64,000 bases of DNA, taken from NCBI RefSeq assembly GCF_017916455.1, contig NZ_JAFMSY010000003.1:248001-312000 (forward strand). Direction: 5' to 3'. Below the pieces are notes generated by a model. It had not been told where the DNA came from. It did no database searches and worked only from the letters and a program-made list of their open reading frames with translations. Source of the DNA: Nocardioides xinjiangensis (lineage in GTDB: Bacteria; Actinomycetota; Actinomycetes; Propionibacteriales; Nocardioidaceae). Shown here one piece after another: positions 44,393 to 52,902 of the stretch; within the stretch, counting starts at the first letter, position 1, and every line of letters begins with the position of its first letter. A program made the translations under genes and the position numbers.

Positions 44393-45121
44393 GTGCCCCT
44401 CTACCGCGACGAGGCGGTCGTGCTCCGCACCCACAAACTGGGCGAGGCCGACCGCATCATCACCCTGCTGACCCGTCAGCACGGGCGCGTGCGCGCGGTC
44501 GCCAAGGGGGTGCGGCGCACGACGTCGCGCTGGGGCTCGCGCCTCGAGCCCTTCACCCACGTCGACCTCCAGCTCGCCGAGGGCCGCAGCCTCGACGTCA
44601 TCACGCAGGCCGAGACCCTCGACCCGTTCCACGCGCGGCTCGGGCTCGACTACGACCGCTACACCGCCGGCACCGTGATGCTCGAGACCGCCGAGCGGCT
44701 CGTCACTGAGGACAAGGAGCCCGCCGTCCAGCAGTTCCTCCTCCTCGTCGGTGGCCTGCGGGCGATGTCCGGCGGGGAGCACCCGGCCGGCCAGGTGCTC
44801 GACTCCTACCTGCTGCGCTCGCTGTCCGTGGCCGGCTACGCGCCCAGCTTCGACCACTGCGTGCAGTGCGGCGTCGAGGGCCCGCACCGGTTCTTCAACC
44901 CGTCGGCCGGTGGCGTGCTGTGCGCCTCCGACCGGTTGCCCGGCTCGGCGACGCCCGCCCCGGAGACCGTGCTCGTGCTCGGCGCGCTGCTCGTCGGCGA
45001 CTGGCCGGTGGTGCACGCCGCCGACCCGCGCCACCTCCGCGAGGCCAGCAGCCTCGTCTCGGCCTACCTCGCGTGGCACCTCGAACGCGGCCTGCGATCG
45101 ATGGCGTACGTCGAGCGCTGA
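44393..45121 (+). CDS. recO: DNA repair protein RecO
   Basis: A 242-residue recombination mediator that helps load RecA at gaps with RecR. The N-terminal OB fold has YRDEAVVLRTHKLGEADRIITLLTRQHGRVRAVAKGVRRTTSRWG. The helical C-terminal part has the zinc-type cysteines HCVQCGVEGPHRFFNPSAGGVLCASD. The GTG at 44393 gives the standard N terminus and has GAGAAT 6 nt upstream; longer in-frame starts are not supported. It converges on the SDR gene. Confidence 0.94.
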   Translation: MPLYRDEAVVLRTHKLGEADRIITLLTRQHGRVRAVAKGVRRTTSRWGSRLEPFTHVDLQLAEGRSLDVITQAETLDPFHARLGLDYDRYTAGTVMLETAERLVTEDKEPAVQQFLLLVGGLRAMSGGEHPAGQVLDSYLLRSLSVAGYAPSFDHCVQCGVEGPHRFFNPSAGGVLCASDRLPGSATPAPETVLVLGALLVGDWPVVHAADPRHLREASSLVSAYLAWHLERGLRSMAYVER

Positions 45122-45157
45122 GCGCCCGCCGCCGCGGCCCGGCGGTCCTGGTCAGCG
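45116..45157. terminator. Shared hairpin between convergent recO and SDR genes
   Basis: CGCTGA (45116-45121) and TCAGCG (45152-45157) form the base of a hairpin with CCGCCG/CGGCGG pairing inside. The two stop codons are in opposite arms. Confidence 0.45.
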
Positions 45158-45961
45158 GCGCTCCTCGGCGATGCTGTTGCCGCCGTCGACGACGAGGCAC
45201 TGGCCCGTCACGTACGACGCCCCGGGCGTGCACAGGAAGGCGACGGCGGCCGCGACCTCGTCCGGCATCGCGCTGCGCCCCACGGGGGTACGGCGCCCCT
45301 GCCCCTCCTCGTCAGCCGTCTGGCTCGTGGTGGCGACCCAGCCGGGCGCCACCGCGTTGGCCGTCACGCCGTCGGCGGCGTGGTCCACGCCCACCGCGCG
45401 CGCGAGCCCGACCATGCCGGCCTTCGCGGCCGCGTACGCCGCCTCGTCGCGCATCGCCATGACGGGACCGGTCACGGAGGCGACCATCACCACGCGTCCC
45501 CACCCCTGCCCGCGCATCCCGGACAGGACGGCCCGGGTGGCGAGGAACGCGGAGTCGAGGTTGCGCGACAGCGAGCGGCGCCACTGCTCGTAGGACATCT
45601 CGCCGACGGCGCCCGACTCCGTGCCCCCGGACGACGGGAGCGTGAGGGCCGGCGACGTCGTGCTGGTCATGCCCGCGTTGTTGACCAGGACCGTCGGCGG
45701 CCCCAGCGTGGCGGTCACCGTGGCGACCAGCGCCCGCACCTGCTCCTCGACCGTCAGGTCGCCCACCACCCCGACGGCACGCACGCCGTGCTCCTCGAGC
45801 TCGGCGGCGCGCTCGAGCGCGCGATCCGTGGTGGCCGCCACCGCCACGCCGGCGCCGAGCGCCCCCAGCAGGCGCGCGGTCGCGAACCCGATGCCCTCCG
45901 GCGCGCCGGCGCCGGTGACCAGCGCGACCCGTCCGCTGAGGTCGAAGGAAGGGGGGAGCAT
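45152..45961 (-). CDS. SDR family oxidoreductase
   Basis: A 269-residue classical SDR. The cofactor loop is VTGAGAPEGIGFATARLLG, a TGxxxGIG with an insertion. VNNAGM and the YAAAKAG catalytic Tyr/Lys pair are present, and the protein ends VTGQCLVVDGGNSIAEER. The insertion TSTTSPALTLPSSGGTESGAVG after NNAG is unusual. The substrate is unknown. The ATG at 45961 has GTGAGG at about 8 nt and gives the family N terminus; the longer in-frame extension is low-complexity. It lies between recO and uppS on the opposite strand. Confidence 0.82.
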   Translation of the reverse strand: MLPPSFDLSGRVALVTGAGAPEGIGFATARLLGALGAGVAVAATTDRALERAAELEEHGVRAVGVVGDLTVEEQVRALVATVTATLGPPTVLVNNAGMTSTTSPALTLPSSGGTESGAVGEMSYEQWRRSLSRNLDSAFLATRAVLSGMRGQGWGRVVMVASVTGPVMAMRDEAAYAAAKAGMVGLARAVGVDHAADGVTANAVAPGWVATTSQTADEEGQGRRTPVGRSAMPDEVAAAVAFLCTPGASYVTGQCLVVDGGNSIAEERR

Positions 45962-46062
45962 GCGCGAACCCTCACCGGTCCCGGCGTGGGGGTCAAGGGC
46001 CGGGCGCAGGGCGGCCCGACCCGCCGCCGTGCCGCCTGCGACCTCGACCTCGCCCCGAGACC

Positions 46063-46068
46063 TAGGCT
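46063..46068 (+). promoter_or_regulatory. -10 hexamer of uppS (leaderless)
   Basis: TAGGCT ends 6 nt before the GTG at 46075. Confidence 0.5.
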
Positions 46069-46074
46069 GCTCCC

Positions 46075-46854
46075 GTGAAGCGACAGGTGAAGGCGCCGAC
46101 CCCCCACCCGTCCGGCGCGACACCGCCGCCGGTGCCGCGCGACCTGGTGCCGGCCCACGTCGCGATCATCATGGACGGCAACGGCCGGTGGGCCAAGCAG
46201 CGCGGCCTGCCGCGCACCAAGGGCCACGAGCAGGGCGAGCACACGCTGTTCGACGTGGTGGAGGGTGCGATCGAGATCGGGGTGAAGGCGGTCTCGGCCT
46301 ACGCCTTCTCGACCGAGAACTGGTCGCGGTCGACCGACGAGGTCCGCTTCCTGATGGGCTTCAACCGCGACGTGATCCGGCGGCGACGCGACGAGATGCA
46401 CGACCTCGGCGTCCGCGTGCGGTGGGCCGGCCGGGCCCCGCGGCTGTGGAAGTCGGTCATCAGGGAGCTGCAGGTGGCCGAGGAGATGACCCGCGACAAC
46501 GACGTGCTGACCCTGACCATGTGCGTCAACTACGGGGGCCGCGCCGAGCTCGCCGACGCCGCCCGGTCGATCGGGCGCGAGGTCGCGGCCGGCCGGCTCG
46601 ACCCGGACCGCATCGACGAGCGCACCTTCGCCCGCCACCTCTACGTGCCCGAGCTGCCCCAGGCCGACCTGGTGTGGCGCACCTCGGGGGAGCAGCGGCT
46701 GTCGAACTTCATGCTGTGGCAGGCGGCCTACAGCGAGATGGTCTTCACCGACGTGCTGTGGCCCGACGTGGACCGGCGGCACCTGTGGGCCGCCATCGAG
46801 ACCTACGCGAGCCGTGACCGGCGCTACGGCGGCGCCCTGCCCGACCCTTCGTGA
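46075..46854 (+). CDS. uppS: Isoprenyl (polyprenyl) diphosphate synthase, cis type
   Basis: A 259-residue cis-prenyltransferase that extends allylic diphosphates with isopentenyl diphosphate to make the lipid carrier for cell-wall synthesis. [23 protein letters not shown] has the catalytic Asp. [25 protein letters not shown], and [24 protein letters not shown] with the IPP-binding residues follow. Actinobacteria often have two such genes; chain length cannot be read here. It ends only 9 bp from the zur stop. Confidence 0.95.
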   Translation: MKRQVKAPTPHPSGATPPPVPRDLVPAHVAIIMDGNGRWAKQRGLPRTKGHEQGEHTLFDVVEGAIEIGVKAVSAYAFSTENWSRSTDEVRFLMGFNRDVIRRRRDEMHDLGVRVRWAGRAPRLWKSVIRELQVAEEMTRDNDVLTLTMCVNYGGRAELADAARSIGREVAAGRLDPDRIDERTFARHLYVPELPQADLVWRTSGEQRLSNFMLWQAAYSEMVFTDVLWPDVDRRHLWAAIETYASRDRRYGGALPDPS

Positions 46855-46863
46855 GAGGAGGTC

Positions 46864-47277
46864 CTAGCGGCAGGCGGGGCAGGTCCCGAAGATCTCCAGC
46901 GTGTGGCTGATGGCGGCGAAGCCGTGCGCGTCGGCGACCGCGCTGGTCCACCGCTCGACCGCGGGGCCCTCGACCTCGACGGTCGCGCCGCACGAGCGGC
47001 AGACCAGGTGGTGGTGGTGGGTGCCGGAGCAGCTGCGCCAGATCGCCTCGCCGTCCTCGTTGCGCAGCATGTCGACCTCGCCGGCCTCGGCGAGCGCCGC
47101 GAGCGTGCGGTAGACCGTCGCCAGCCCGACCGAGTCGCCCTGCTGGTTGACCAGGTCGTGGATCTCCTGGGCGCTGCGGAAGTCGGGGAGAGCGGCGAGC
47201 GCGGCCGCGACGGCCCGCCGCTGGCGGGTGGGCCGCACGGGGGAGCGCTGCGCCTGGCCCCGCTCAGTGCTCGTCAT
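46864..47277 (-). CDS. zur: Fur-family zinc regulator
   Basis: A 137-residue Fur-family repressor. The winged helix (about 15-85) has TRQRRAVAAALAALPDFRSAQEIHDLV and GLATVYRTLAALAEAGEVDML. The dimer domain has THHHHLVCRSCGATVEVEGP, combining the sensing-site histidines with the structural CxxC, and a second CxxC (GTCPACR) ends the protein. Its place as the last gene of a zinc importer operon, with matching boxes upstream of znuA, identifies it as Zur rather than Fur. It overlaps znuB by 14 nt. Confidence 0.92.
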   Translation of the reverse strand: MTSTERGQAQRSPVRPTRQRRAVAAALAALPDFRSAQEIHDLVNQQGDSVGLATVYRTLAALAEAGEVDMLRNEDGEAIWRSCSGTHHHHLVCRSCGATVEVEGPAVERWTSAVADAHGFAAISHTLEIFGTCPACR

Positions 47278-48268
47278 AGTGCTCCCCGTGCACGGCGTGC
47301 CTGTGGCCGTCGTGGACGTAGTCGACGTGGTCGCCGTGCGGGACCGCCGGGTGCCCGCAGTCCCGGCCGTGCTCGTGCGGGTGCTCGACGGGGGAGCGGT
47401 GGGGGGTCGCGGACACCTCCGGGAACGGCGCCATCAGCCGGCTGCGGCTGCGCAGCCACACGCCGATCGGCCACGTCGCGGTGAACATCGCCAGCGCCAG
47501 CAGCACGATGGTGGGTCCCGGCGCCACCGAGACGCGGAACGACAGCCAGGCGCTGAGGACGAGCCCGCCGACCGAGGCGGTGCACCCGACCACCATGGCG
47601 CCGAGGAGCGTCGCGCGGAACGAGCGCGCCAGCTGCTGCGACGTCGCCACCGGCACCACCATCAGCGCCGAGACCAGCAGCAGTCCCACCGTACGCATCG
47701 CGACGGTGATGCTGACCGCCGCCAGCACCGCGGTGAGCAGGTTGTAGGCCCGCACGCGCAGCCCGGCGACCCGGGCGAAGTCGGGGTCGCTGGCGACGGC
47801 GAAGAGCTGGGGCGAGAGCCCGAGCGTCACGACCAGGACCACCGCCGTCAGGCCCGCGGTGAACCACACGTCCTCGGACGAGATGCTGTTGAGCGAGCCG
47901 AACAGGTAGGCCTGCAGCGTCGCCGCACCCTGTCCCGCGATGCCCGTGATCAGCACGCCGCCGGCCAGGCCGCCGTAGAAGAGCAGCGCGAGGGCGACGT
48001 CGCCGTTCGTGTGCCCGCGCTCGCGGATCAGCTCCATCAGCACCGCGCCGAGCACCGCGACCAGGACGGCCGTCCACGTGGGCGAGGCGCCGGTGAGCAG
48101 GCCGAGGGCCACGCCGGTGACGGCCACGTGGCCGATCCCGTCGCCGAGGAGCGCCAGCCGGCGCTGCACGAGGAAGGTGCCGATCGCCGGGGCGGCCAGG
48201 CCGGTGAGCAGCGCCGCGACGAGGGCGCGCTGCATGAAGTCGAGCGCGAAGAGGTCGAGGAAGCTCAC
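47264..48268 (-). CDS. znuB: Zinc ABC transporter permease with a His-rich tail
   Basis: A 334-residue ABC-3 family permease with about eight or nine membrane helices (MQRALVAALLTGLAAPAIGTFL to LLALAMFTATWPIGVWL). GDGIGHVAVTGVALG and SALMVVPVATSQQLARSF are family motifs. The last 50 residues are an unusual His-rich tail (HPHEHGRDCGHPAVPHGDH and onward), probably on the cytoplasmic side. It may bind zinc as it enters; this is inferred. It overlaps both znuC and zur. Confidence 0.93.
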   Translation of the reverse strand: MSFLDLFALDFMQRALVAALLTGLAAPAIGTFLVQRRLALLGDGIGHVAVTGVALGLLTGASPTWTAVLVAVLGAVLMELIRERGHTNGDVALALLFYGGLAGGVLITGIAGQGAATLQAYLFGSLNSISSEDVWFTAGLTAVVLVVTLGLSPQLFAVASDPDFARVAGLRVRAYNLLTAVLAAVSITVAMRTVGLLLVSALMVVPVATSQQLARSFRATLLGAMVVGCTASVGGLVLSAWLSFRVSVAPGPTIVLLALAMFTATWPIGVWLRSRSRLMAPFPEVSATPHRSPVEHPHEHGRDCGHPAVPHGDHVDYVHDGHRHAVHGEHYDEH

Positions 48269-49134
48269 GGTCGGGTCCTCCGCTCCCAGTCGAACGGGGA
48301 CGACACGTGCGGCACGTGGTCGTGGGCGTCGCCCTCGGGCGCCTCGAGGTCGTGGGCGTGGTGGGTGTGGGCCGCGACCTCCTGCGTCAGCGGCGGGCCG
48401 TCGTAGGCGACCCGGCCGTCGCGCATCACGACCGACCGGTCCACCAGCGGCGCCATCGGCCCGATCTCGTGGGCGACGAGCACGATGGTCGCGCCGCGCT
48501 CCTTCAGTCGCGCGAGCGCCTCGGCGAGCGCGCGCTGGTTGGGCAGGTCGACCCCGGCCGTCGGCTCGTCGAGCACCAGCAGGTCGGGCTCGCCGGCGAG
48601 CGCGCGGGCGATCAGGACGCGCTGCTGCTGCCCGCCGGAGAGCTGGGAGATGCCGTACGCCGCCCGGTCGGCGAGACCGACGACGTCGAGCGCCGCCTCC
48701 ACCGCTCGCCGGTCGGCCCGGCTGGTCGGCCGGAGCAGCCGGCGCCGCCCGACCCGGCCGGAGCCCACGACCTCACGCACCGTGGCCGGCACCCCGCCGG
48801 TCGCGCTCGAGCGCTGCGGCACGAACCCGACGCGGTGCCAGTGCTCGAAGTCCGGCAGCGGCGTGCCGAACAGCCGCACCGACCCGCGTGCCAGGGGCAG
48901 CAGGCCGGTGAGGGCGCGGACGAGCGTTGACTTGCCCGAGCCGTTGGGTCCGAGCAGGGTCACGGTCTCGCCGGTGCGGACCGCGAGGTCGACGTCGCGC
49001 AGGATCGGCCGTCCTCCGATGGCGACCGAGACCCGCTCGAGGACCGCGGGGTCCGTGCCGCGGTCCGGACCCCGCTCCGGGCGGGGCTGGGAGCCGGCTC
49101 CCGTGCCGGCGGTCGTGCTGTCGGCCGGTGTCAC
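48265..49134 (-). CDS. znuC: Zinc ABC transporter ATP-binding protein with a His-rich tail
   Basis: A 289-residue ABC ATPase. Walker A is LLGPNGSGKST, the Q-loop GFVPQRS, the signature LSGGQQQR, Walker B LLVLDEP and the switch His in VAHE. It has about 30 extra N-terminal residues without known motifs and a His-rich end (HTHHAHDLEAPEGDAHDH). It powers zinc import by ZnuB. The start overlaps the znuA stop. Confidence 0.93.
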   Translation of the reverse strand: MTPADSTTAGTGAGSQPRPERGPDRGTDPAVLERVSVAIGGRPILRDVDLAVRTGETVTLLGPNGSGKSTLVRALTGLLPLARGSVRLFGTPLPDFEHWHRVGFVPQRSSATGGVPATVREVVGSGRVGRRRLLRPTSRADRRAVEAALDVVGLADRAAYGISQLSGGQQQRVLIARALAGEPDLLVLDEPTAGVDLPNQRALAEALARLKERGATIVLVAHEIGPMAPLVDRSVVMRDGRVAYDGPPLTQEVAAHTHHAHDLEAPEGDAHDHVPHVSSPFDWERRTRP

Positions 49135-50123
49135 GAGCAGCCGTTGGCCCGCTGGAGTGCGGTGAGGTTCGCGCGCATGAGTGAAAGGTAGTCCTCGTCG
49201 GCCGTCTCCTCCGACAGCCCCTCGATGGGGTCGAGCACCGCGGACTCCACACCCATGTCGCTGGCGAGGGTGTCCGCCATCTTCGGGCTGACCAGCCGCT
49301 CGGAGAACACGGTGGTCACACCGTCGGCGTCGATGACCTCCTGCAGGTGGGCGAGGTCGGCTGCGGTCGGCTCGGCGTCCGGGGACAGGCCGGCGATCGC
49401 CTCGAACTCCAGTCCGTAGCGAGCCAGGTACGCGAACGCCTGGTGGCTGACCACGGTGGTGGACCGCTCGCAGGAGGCCAGTCCCTCGGTGTACTCCCGG
49501 TCGAGCGACTCCAGCTCCGAGCGCAGCTGCGCCGCGTTGTCGGCGTAGGTCTCCGCGCCGTCGGGGTCGATCTCGCCCAGCTCGTCGGCGACCGCGTCGG
49601 CGAAGTCCGCGACCAGGAGCGGGTCCAACCAGAAGTGCGGGTCGACGTCGCCGTGGTCGTGCTCCTCGTCGGCGTGGGCCTCGTCCTCGGCGTGGGCCTC
49701 GTCCTCGTGGGCCTCGTCCTCGGCGTGCTCCTCCTCGGCGTGGTCGTGCTCCTCACCGGGGGTCGCGGGCAGCAGGTCGAGCACCGCGGCGGCGTCGAGG
49801 ACCGGCGCGTCGGCGTTGGCGGCGGTGTCGTCGACGGCGGGCTGGAAGCCCTCCTCGAGCACGACGAGGTCCGCGCCCTCCAGGGCGGCGGTCTGGGCGA
49901 TGTCGAGGGTGAGGTCGTGCGGCTCCTGGCCGGGAGAGGTGAGGTTCTCCACAGTCCAGCCGTCGCCCGCCACCTGCTCCGTCACCCACGCCAGCGGGTA
50001 GAACGACGCCACGGCCGAGCGACCACTCCCGGCCGTGTCGCCCCCCGACTGCCCGCACCCGGCAAGGAGGACGGTTGCGGTGAGCAGGCTGGTGAGGGAG
50101 AGGGAGCGGGTGGCGAGCGACAT
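49131..50123 (-). CDS. znuA: Zinc ABC transporter substrate-binding lipoprotein
   Basis: A 330-residue cluster 9 binding protein. The signal peptide ends with a lipobox (TVLLAGCG). SFYPLAWVTEQVAGDGWTVENLTSPGQEPHDL contains the first zinc-ligand His. A long acidic His-rich loop (about 122-160, with HAEDEAHEDEAHAEDEAH) precedes DVDPHFWLDPLL, the second ligand. VVSHQAFAYLARYGL carries the third. It captures zinc outside the membrane for ZnuBC. The A of the ATG lies at the edge of a Zur box, and a TTGACA/GAGAAT promoter ends 7 nt before the ATG, so the mRNA should be leaderless. Confidence 0.95.
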   Translation of the reverse strand: MSLATRSLSLTSLLTATVLLAGCGQSGGDTAGSGRSAVASFYPLAWVTEQVAGDGWTVENLTSPGQEPHDLTLDIAQTAALEGADLVVLEEGFQPAVDDTAANADAPVLDAAAVLDLLPATPGEEHDHAEEEHAEDEAHEDEAHAEDEAHADEEHDHGDVDPHFWLDPLLVADFADAVADELGEIDPDGAETYADNAAQLRSELESLDREYTEGLASCERSTTVVSHQAFAYLARYGLEFEAIAGLSPDAEPTAADLAHLQEVIDADGVTTVFSERLVSPKMADTLASDMGVESAVLDPIEGLSEETADEDYLSLMRANLTALQRANGCS

Positions 50124-50137
50124 GAGAACGATTCTCA
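50123..50137. promoter_or_regulatory. Zur box 1 over the znuA start and -10
   Basis: TGAGAACGATTCTCA is a perfect palindrome with a central GA step. It covers the minus-strand -10 GAGAAT and the first base of the znuA start codon. It matches the Zur pattern TGAnAAnnnTTnTCA. Confidence 0.82.
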
Positions 50138-50160
50138 GACGCGATGAGAACCGTTGTCAA
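50131..50160 (-). promoter_or_regulatory. Promoter of the znuA-znuC-znuB-zur operon
   Basis: Minus-strand TTGACA (50155-50160), 18-bp spacer and GAGAAT (50131-50136), then 7 nt to the ATG. It is the best consensus promoter in the window and is almost wholly covered by two Zur boxes. Confidence 0.75.
50145..50159. promoter_or_regulatory. Zur box 2 over the znuA -35
   Basis: TGAGAACCGTTGTCA resembles box 1 with changed central and right-arm bases. Its centre is 22 bp from that of box 1, two helical turns, so two Zur dimers could sit on one DNA face. Confidence 0.72.
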
Positions 50161-50169
50161 ACCGTGTTC

Positions 50170-50232
50170 GGTAGTCCACCGGGAAACGGTTGCACGGAAC
50201 GCGTTCGGACGACTGGAACCCGGTGGACTACC
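50170..50232 (+). repeat. 63-bp palindromic repeat, copy 3
   Basis: Perfect 13-bp arms lie at 50170-50182 and 50220-50232 around 37 bp. The core starts GAAACGGTTG and ends GGACGACTGGAAC, with 21 of 37 bases identical to copy 2 in reverse orientation. It begins 9 bp beyond the znuA -35 box. Confidence 0.85.
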
Positions 50233-50318
50233 CCAGAGCAGGGCGTTCGGACGACCGGAACCCGGTGGACTACCCCAGAGCAGCGCGTTCGGACGACCGG
50301 AACCCGGTGGACTACCCA
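50201..50318 (+). repeat. 42-bp tandem array grown from repeat copy 3
   Basis: Units start at 50201, 50243 and 50285 with GCGTTCGGACGAC, each followed by GGAACCCGGTGGACTACC; the third is partial. Each contains the right arm (50220-50232, 50262-50274, 50304-50316), so only the right half of the element was amplified. Confidence 0.85.
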
Positions 50319-50322
50319 GCCG

Positions 50323-50328
50323 TAGGGT
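50323..50328 (+). promoter_or_regulatory. -10 hexamer of the monooxygenase-like gene (leaderless)
   Basis: TAGGGT ends 6 nt before the GTG at 50335 and starts just after the tandem array. Confidence 0.5.
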
Positions 50329-50334
50329 GAGCCT

Positions 50335-50664
50335 GTGCTCGTCGTGACCCGCCTCCGCGCTCCCTCGTCCGCGGCGTCGGCGGAGGCCGAGCTGCGCGCC
50401 GGGCTGGTGCGGGCCCTCGCCGTCCTCGCCGCGAAGCCCGGCTACGTGGGCGGTGAGGTCGGCCGCAACGTCGACGACCCCGCGCTGTGGGTGCTGGCCA
50501 CCCGCTGGGAGAACGTCGGCTCCTACCGGCGGGCGCTGGGGTCGTACGAGGGGAAGATGCACGTCCAGCCCCTGATGGTCCACGCGGTCGACGAGCCCAG
50601 CGCCTACGAGCTCGTCGAGGAGGGGACCGACCTCAACGAGGCCCGGCCGCGCTCGATAGGGTGA
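50335..50664 (+). CDS. Antibiotic biosynthesis monooxygenase-like small protein
   Basis: A 109-residue protein with a ferredoxin-like (dimeric alpha-beta barrel) pattern. [45 protein letters not shown] matches the ABM domain core, and the N-terminal VVTRLRAP is its first strand. Such proteins act as small monooxygenases, heme-degrading enzymes or binding proteins; which applies here is unknown. It begins just after the repeat array, divergent from the zinc operon. Its last codons overlap the glyS -10. Confidence 0.72.
   Translation: MLVVTRLRAPSSAASAEAELRAGLVRALAVLAAKPGYVGGEVGRNVDDPALWVLATRWENVGSYRRALGSYEGKMHVQPLMVHAVDEPSAYELVEEGTDLNEARPRSIG
50657..50662 (+). promoter_or_regulatory. -10 hexamer of glyS
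   Basis: TAGGGT within the last codons of the preceding gene. It gives a leader of about 48 nt before the glyS GTG, with GAAGGA as ribosome binding site. Confidence 0.45.
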
Positions 50665-50716
50665 GCGCTCGCCCACGAGCCGGCAGCCAGCCGGCCCGAC
50701 CCGAAGGAACTGCATC

Positions 50717-52129
<1,413 letters not shown>

Positions 52130-52165
52130 GCCCGGCGTCGCGGGTCGGAGGGGCCGGCGCCGTGC

Positions 52166-52171
52166 CACGAT
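52166..52171 (+). promoter_or_regulatory. -10 hexamer of the lipoprotein gene (leaderless)
   Basis: CACGAT ends 6 nt before the ATG at 52178. Confidence 0.4.
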
Positions 52172-52177
52172 GAGGCC

Positions 52178-52864
52178 ATGCGGCGCAGCCTCCTCCTCGC
52201 CACGGCGCTGGCACTGACGGTGCCGGCGTGCTCCCCGGCGGAGCCCCGCGGCGGCGAGGACCCGTCGCCGCCGACGAAGGGAGCCGCCGCCGACGACGGC
52301 GAGGACGGCGAGGTCAGCGGGGACGGTGGCACCGAGCCCGGCGCCGAGCTGGCGTTCGGGGAGCCCGCCGTGCTCGTCTGGCAGCCGACACGCGACGTGA
52401 CCGGCGAGCTCGAGCTCACCGTCGCGGCCGTCGCCGAGCAGCGTCCGTCGGTCTTCGACGGCTGGGCGGGCGACGAGGCGGTGGACGAGGCCCGGCCGTA
52501 CTTCGCCACCGTCACGCTCGCCAACGTCGGTGACGCCGACCTCGGCGGGCAGGACGTGCCGCTCTACCTGCGCGACACGGTCGGGTCCCTCGGCGCGCCG
52601 TGGACGGTGGGCGGCGACTTCGAGGCCTGCCAGAGCGGGCCGCTGCCGGATCCCTTCGAGCCGGGCGCGGAGGCGGAGATGTGCCTGGTCTACCTCGTGC
52701 CGGAGGGCGGGCGCGTGCGCGACCTGGTGTTCCAGCCGACGGAGGGCTACGACCCCATCTCGTGGAGCGGCGAGGTGCGCAGGCCCGCGGCCGAGAGGCC
52801 CGGGGCACGGACGCCCGGGAAGGCACGGCGCGGGGAGCGCGGGAGGCGCAGCGGTCGCGGCTGA
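52178..52864 (+). CDS. Putative secreted lipoprotein, unknown function
   Basis: A 228-residue protein with a signal peptide and lipobox (ALTVPACS, Cys near 18), then a Gly/Asp/Pro-rich linker. A beta-rich domain of about 130 residues follows (RPYFATVTLANVGDADLGGQDVPLYL), which resembles DUF4352/TRAF-like extracellular domains. The tail is Arg/Gly-rich. No catalytic motif is seen. It lies between glyS and dus with a leaderless promoter. Confidence 0.75.
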   Translation: MRRSLLLATALALTVPACSPAEPRGGEDPSPPTKGAAADDGEDGEVSGDGGTEPGAELAFGEPAVLVWQPTRDVTGELELTVAAVAEQRPSVFDGWAGDEAVDEARPYFATVTLANVGDADLGGQDVPLYLRDTVGSLGAPWTVGGDFEACQSGPLPDPFEPGAEAEMCLVYLVPEGGRVRDLVFQPTEGYDPISWSGEVRRPAAERPGARTPGKARRGERGRRSGRG

Positions 52865-52890
52865 ATTTGGGCGCGGCACCGCCCGCCTCG

Positions 52891-52896
52891 GACAAT
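52891..52896 (+). promoter_or_regulatory. -10 hexamer of dus (leaderless)
   Basis: GACAAT ends 6 nt before the ATG at 52903. Confidence 0.5.
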
Positions 52897-52902
52897 GGGG
52901 GC

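Noticed and set aside
50201..50318. Possible CRISPR array
   Set aside because: Only three units with no separate variable spacers and no cas genes nearby; it is a simple tandem duplication of a palindromic element half.
50144..50347. Open frames across the repeat array encoding GRPEPGGLP repeats
   Set aside because: They only translate the 42-bp DNA repeat and lack a ribosome binding site or conservation clues.
50664..50716. T-box leader before glyS
   Set aside because: The leader is only about 50 nt, with no stem-loop set or terminator.
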